Assembly (NCBI GenBank): GCA_031276195.1 | Contig: JAISNN010000032.1 | Span: forward strand, 18,980 to 82,979 | Direction: 5' to 3' | Source of the DNA: Clostridiales bacterium | GTDB taxonomy: Bacteria > Bacillota > Clostridia > Christensenellales > JAISNN01 | DNA length: 64,000 bases | In this document: in pieces, positions 61,309 through 64,000 of the stretch | Position numbering within the stretch: position 1 is the stretch's first letter | Layout: each line of letters begins with the position of its first letter | Made by a program: the position numbers and the translations under genes | The notes under the pieces: model-generated | Told to the model about the DNA's origin: nothing | Databases searched by the model: none | The model's input: only the letters and a program-made list of their open reading frames with translations

Positions 61309-61651
61309 GAGTTAGCCGGACGGTCGCATCGTTTGTTCGATGAGGAAAGTCCGAGCATCGCAGGGCAAGGGCGCAAGATAACGTCTTGTGGAGGCGACTC
61401 CAAGGAAAGTGCAACAGAAATAAACCGCGAACCGTCCGATTTTTTTCGGGCGGCGCAAGGATGGAAAGGGGAGGTAAGGGCTCACCGGCGTTTTGGCGAC
61501 ATTACGCGCTATGTAAACCCCGCTCGATGCAAGAGAATATCGGCGCGATAAGGCTGCCCGCCTTGCCGGTATAAATCGCTTGAACCTATCGGCGACGGTA
61601 GGTCTAGACAGATGACCGTTCAAGACAGAACTCGGCTTATAGACTAATCTC
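61309..61651 (+). ncRNA. rnpB: RNase P RNA, bacterial class A-like
   Basis: Helix P1 is GAGTTAG at 61309 and CTAATCTC at the end (one bulge). Conserved region one is GAGGAAAGTCCGAGCATCGC; the far conserved parts AGACAGATGACCG and ACAGAACTCGGCTTATAGAC are present. This RNA is the catalytic part of RNase P, which matures tRNA 5' ends. Length about 343 bases is normal. Frames crossing it are not genes. Confidence 0.95.
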
Positions 61652-61695
61652 ATTTTTTTTGAAAATTTGGAATCCGCGCGCGTATGCGTACGGGT

Positions 61696-61733
61696 TCTGC
61701 GGATTAAAAAAAGACACGCTTCAATCGCGTGCC
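61696..61733 (+). terminator. Terminator downstream of rnpB
   Basis: AAAAAAAGaCACGC / GCGTGcCTTTTTT with a short loop. An earlier AATCCGC/GCGGATT hairpin lies at 61670-61706. Confidence 0.8.
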
Positions 61734-61762
61734 TTTTTTGTTTTAGGTTGTTTTAAGAGGTT

Positions 61763-61953
61763 GCCGCCGCGCCCATTTGATCTCCTCCCGCGGAGGGGAA
61801 TTTTCCAAGCGGTCGCCCCACCCCTACACCCCTCCCACGGAGGGGAATTTAAGGATAGTTAGGGAAGTTTCGCCCCACCCCTACGCCCCTCCCACGGAGG
61901 GGAATTTTCCAAGCGGTCGCCCCACCCCTACACCCCTCCCACGGAGGGGAATT
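61763..61953. repeat. Tandem cluster of four family A hairpin repeats
   Basis: Copies at 61763-61801, 61811-61850, 61868-61905 and 61913-61953, joined by TTTTCCAAGCGG or TTTAAGGATAGTTAGGGAAG links. The hairpin core is the same in all but the first (CTCCTCC-CGC-GGAGGGG). No gene in 61652-62079. Confidence 0.9.
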
Positions 61954-62079
61954 TAAGAGTATCGAATTATTGTTTTTTGAACGCAAGGGAGTTTCGATCG
62001 GAATGCTTGTTAGGTTATTTTAACCGTTTAAGTATTCATTTATAATGACGGTAAGGCGGTTAAATTGTTTTAGGTTGCG

Positions 62080-63612
62080 TTATTTTAATTGTTCGAGCAT
62101 CCATTTTGCTCTCGTTTCGATAAAGTAGCGGACGTAGCCGTAGTGTTCGCCGAAGGAGGTGAGGTGGTTGAGTTTGCTGTTTATAGGCGCGTCGGGGGAG
62201 AGGCATTCGTCCCAAATCTCAAAATTCTCTTTCGCGGACGGGTAGATATACCAAACGACCGCGTCCGCCGCGTTCAAGATATACCGCAATTTCGTCTCGA
62301 AAAACGCGGTGTAACGCGACTTGTATTTCGCGCGGAAATCGGGATTTTTCAACAGATTTTCATACAGACCGTATTTGACGGACGCCCAATATTCTTCCGG
62401 CCCGCCGTCTTCGTAGGTTCCGTAGGTCTGGTCGAAATCCCAAACCGGCCCCATAAACATTTTTCCGCCCGGTTTTTTATACATATAAATACTGCGTCCG
62501 TTGCTTCTCGCGTCGATATTCTTTGAAAATTCCTGAACGATTAAAAAATCCGCGAAACTATCCTCGTCGCAAAGTTCCAAAAACCGCGCGTAATCACCGC
62601 CGTTCACCGCCGTATCGACGCGGTGAACGTAGTCCGCGATATAGTCCAAAATAAAGCCGTATAACTTCGGATCGATGCCGTCGTCGTCGATTTTGGGATA
62701 TTGAATTTCGTATATAGTTTCGTCGATTACGATATAGTCAAGGTTCTCTTTGCCCTCTCTCGACGAAGTCATCTCGATTATAAAGCCCGTGTCGTAATCC
62801 GCCGCCGCCGGATTTTCATCCAAATCTACCCTGACGTCCGACGCTTCGATTGTTTCCGTTAAAAGATACAACCCTTGCTTTTCACCGTTCAGCACAAGGT
62901 CGACAAAGCGAAACGCGGGCGAAAAATCAAAGCCGTCCAAAACGCTTGCGGAAAGATACGAAACGTAGTTGCGCATCAGCGAACGGTCGAGATAGTTGGC
63001 GACAAGCGCGTAGTTTTTGTTGCCCGAAGAACCGAAAACCGAGGTGTTCTTTTTGTCGAATTTTACTTTATACGATTTTTTGTCGTACGACATAGAATTG
63101 CTGCCGCGAAGCCGCATTTCCATTTTTACGTTTTTTAAATCGAAAGCGTCGTTTTCGCATTCGATACTCAAACGCCCCGCCGCGTAAAAAGGTTTCGTTA
63201 TATTCGGCGAAGTCTCCGTGTCGATCGTTACCGTCGGAACCGTTCCGAAAATCTCAACGTATTCCGAACGGAAAGATTCCTCCTCCGCGGAAAGGGTTTG
63301 CGCGGACGGCTCTAAAAACTTCGGGTACAGTTCCGCGTCTTTTTTGACCTTTTTGGAAAAATCAAAATAACTTTCGTAGTCGTCCGCATCCTTAAACCAG
63401 CCCAGAAAAATTTTGTCTTCCGTACTCGGCATCGCTTCGTCCGGAACGGTTTCGTTCACGCGGACGGTCTTTTCGATTTTTATGCTCCCGTCCTCGCCGT
63501 GAAAGGAAATTTTTACCGTTCTTAGAAAGAATATGTATAAGTTTACCGCGCCCGCTATCATTACCGCGCTCAAAACGCCTGCGATAATCCTCATTTTCTT
63601 TGTTTTTATCAT
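62080..63612 (-). CDS. CotH-family protein with N-terminal anchor and InlB-type repeat
   Basis: 510 residues from the ATG at 63612 with AGGAGGGAGGG before it (the frame opens 15 codons earlier). N-terminal membrane span (IIAGVLSAVMIAGAVNLYIF) and a List-Bact/InlB-type repeat (ISFHGEDGSIKIEKTV, IFLGWFKDAD) precede the CotH kinase-like domain from about 135. That domain has MRLRGSNSMSYDKKSYKVKF, DRSLMRNYVSY, GLYLLTETIEA and MGPVWDFDQTYG with the metal-binding Asp pair. CotH proteins include spore-coat protein kinases, but anchored forms are widespread in non-spore surface systems. It is the only host gene on the minus strand here. Substrate unknown. Confidence 0.85.
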   Translation of the reverse strand: MIKTKKMRIIAGVLSAVMIAGAVNLYIFFLRTVKISFHGEDGSIKIEKTVRVNETVPDEAMPSTEDKIFLGWFKDADDYESYFDFSKKVKKDAELYPKFLEPSAQTLSAEEESFRSEYVEIFGTVPTVTIDTETSPNITKPFYAAGRLSIECENDAFDLKNVKMEMRLRGSNSMSYDKKSYKVKFDKKNTSVFGSSGNKNYALVANYLDRSLMRNYVSYLSASVLDGFDFSPAFRFVDLVLNGEKQGLYLLTETIEASDVRVDLDENPAAADYDTGFIIEMTSSREGKENLDYIVIDETIYEIQYPKIDDDGIDPKLYGFILDYIADYVHRVDTAVNGGDYARFLELCDEDSFADFLIVQEFSKNIDARSNGRSIYMYKKPGGKMFMGPVWDFDQTYGTYEDGGPEEYWASVKYGLYENLLKNPDFRAKYKSRYTAFFETKLRYILNAADAVVWYIYPSAKENFEIWDECLSPDAPINSKLNHLTSFGEHYGYVRYFIETRAKWMLEQLK

Positions 63613-63840
63613 TTTTGATCCCTCCCTCCTTAAATACTTTTTAGGATAAGCCGACAATTTTATTTTACTTTACTCTCTTTTTTTATCCCCTTATTTATGA
63701 GTTTTTTTGTTTATTTTTTACGTTTATTTATAAGTTTTTTGTTTATATCCCTACTTTTTATATACGTTTAAGTTATTAAAAATCCTTTTTTTCCGTCCGT
63801 TATTTTAGTTTTTTTATTCTTTTTTATGTTTTTTTAAGCG

Positions 63841-63985
63841 GTCGCCCCACCCCTACACCCCTCCCACGGAGGGGAATTTTCCAAGCGGTCGCCCCACCCC
63901 TACACCCCACCCACGGAGGGGAATTTTCCAAGCGGCCGCCCCACCCCGTCCCGCCACCCACGGCTGGGACTTTTCCATTAGGGAG
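63841..63985. repeat. Tandem cluster of family A hairpin repeats at the window end
   Basis: Copies at 63841-63877, 63888-63925 (CACCCACGGAGGGG variant) and 63933-63972 (CCACCCACGGCTGGG, eroded), with the TTTTCCAAGCGGTCG link between them. No gene in 63613-64000. Confidence 0.9.
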
Positions 63986-64000
63986 ACACAACCGTTAAGG

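Noticed and set aside
61333..61653. Several ORFs on both strands
   Set aside because: They lie fully within the RNase P RNA gene.

Overview
The window looks like chromosome of an anaerobic Bacillota (Clostridia-type) bacterium carrying one integrated single-stranded-DNA phage. Evidence for the host group: Gram-positive style ribosome binding sites and TTGACA/TATAAT promoters with 17-base spacers, the secE-nusG-rplKAJL order, FtsA next to FtsZ, an NfnA/NfnB electron-bifurcating pair, pyruvate phosphate dikinase, a malic enzyme, collagen-like lipoproteins and a CotH-family protein. Species and family cannot be fixed from the sequence alone. Nearly all host genes lie on the plus strand. They are separated by unusually long, repeat-filled spacers: tandem minisatellites, at least three dispersed palindromic repeat families, and duplicated gene ends.

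Layout. 1-12.6 kb: end of an ABC-2 permease, tsaB, rimI, a tRNA-Val, two collagen-like lipoproteins (the second with an SGNH esterase-like domain), ppdK, rpsT and a small unknown gene. 13-26.6 kb: a GPH-type sugar symporter, a two-component pair, an Abi_2/AbiF HEPN protein preceded by a small structured RNA, a P-type ATPase with a terminated leader RNA, a short alanyl-tRNA synthetase, a hexapeptide acetyltransferase, malic enzyme and a DUF1648 membrane protein. 27-32.7 kb: rpmG, secE and nusG (both with long charged repeat extensions), then rplK, rplA, rplJ and rplL; rpoB does not follow. 33-35.7 kb: a restriction-modification island in which a C5-cytosine methyltransferase occurs as two non-identical pieces around an HNH nuclease, followed by vsr.

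35.8-49.2 kb: a 13.4 kb element with every protein gene on the minus strand, bounded by identical 26-bp direct repeats whose core resembles a XerD/dif arm. It encodes an HUH rolling-circle replication protein, a Zot-like membrane ATPase, a signal-peptide/C-anchor adsorption-type protein, other membrane-anchored surface proteins, a possible ssDNA-binding protein, a DDE transposase and a nuclease-like protein. This is a filamentous (inovirus-like) prophage. Its most unusual feature is two separate modules in which a small basic protein gene (one PemK/MazF-like) converges on a short, strongly promoted plus-strand RNA whose terminator overlaps the stop codon of that gene.

49.4-64 kb: a membrane protein, ftsA (its translation start region is tandemly triplicated, giving two 36-codon micro-ORFs), ftsZ, nth, nfnA, nfnB, obgE, a small DUF805-like protein, RNase P RNA and, on the minus strand, a CotH-family protein.

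The observations most worth following are the two protein/convergent-RNA modules of the prophage, the AbiF-RNA pair, the tiled split methyltransferase, and the triplicated ftsA start.
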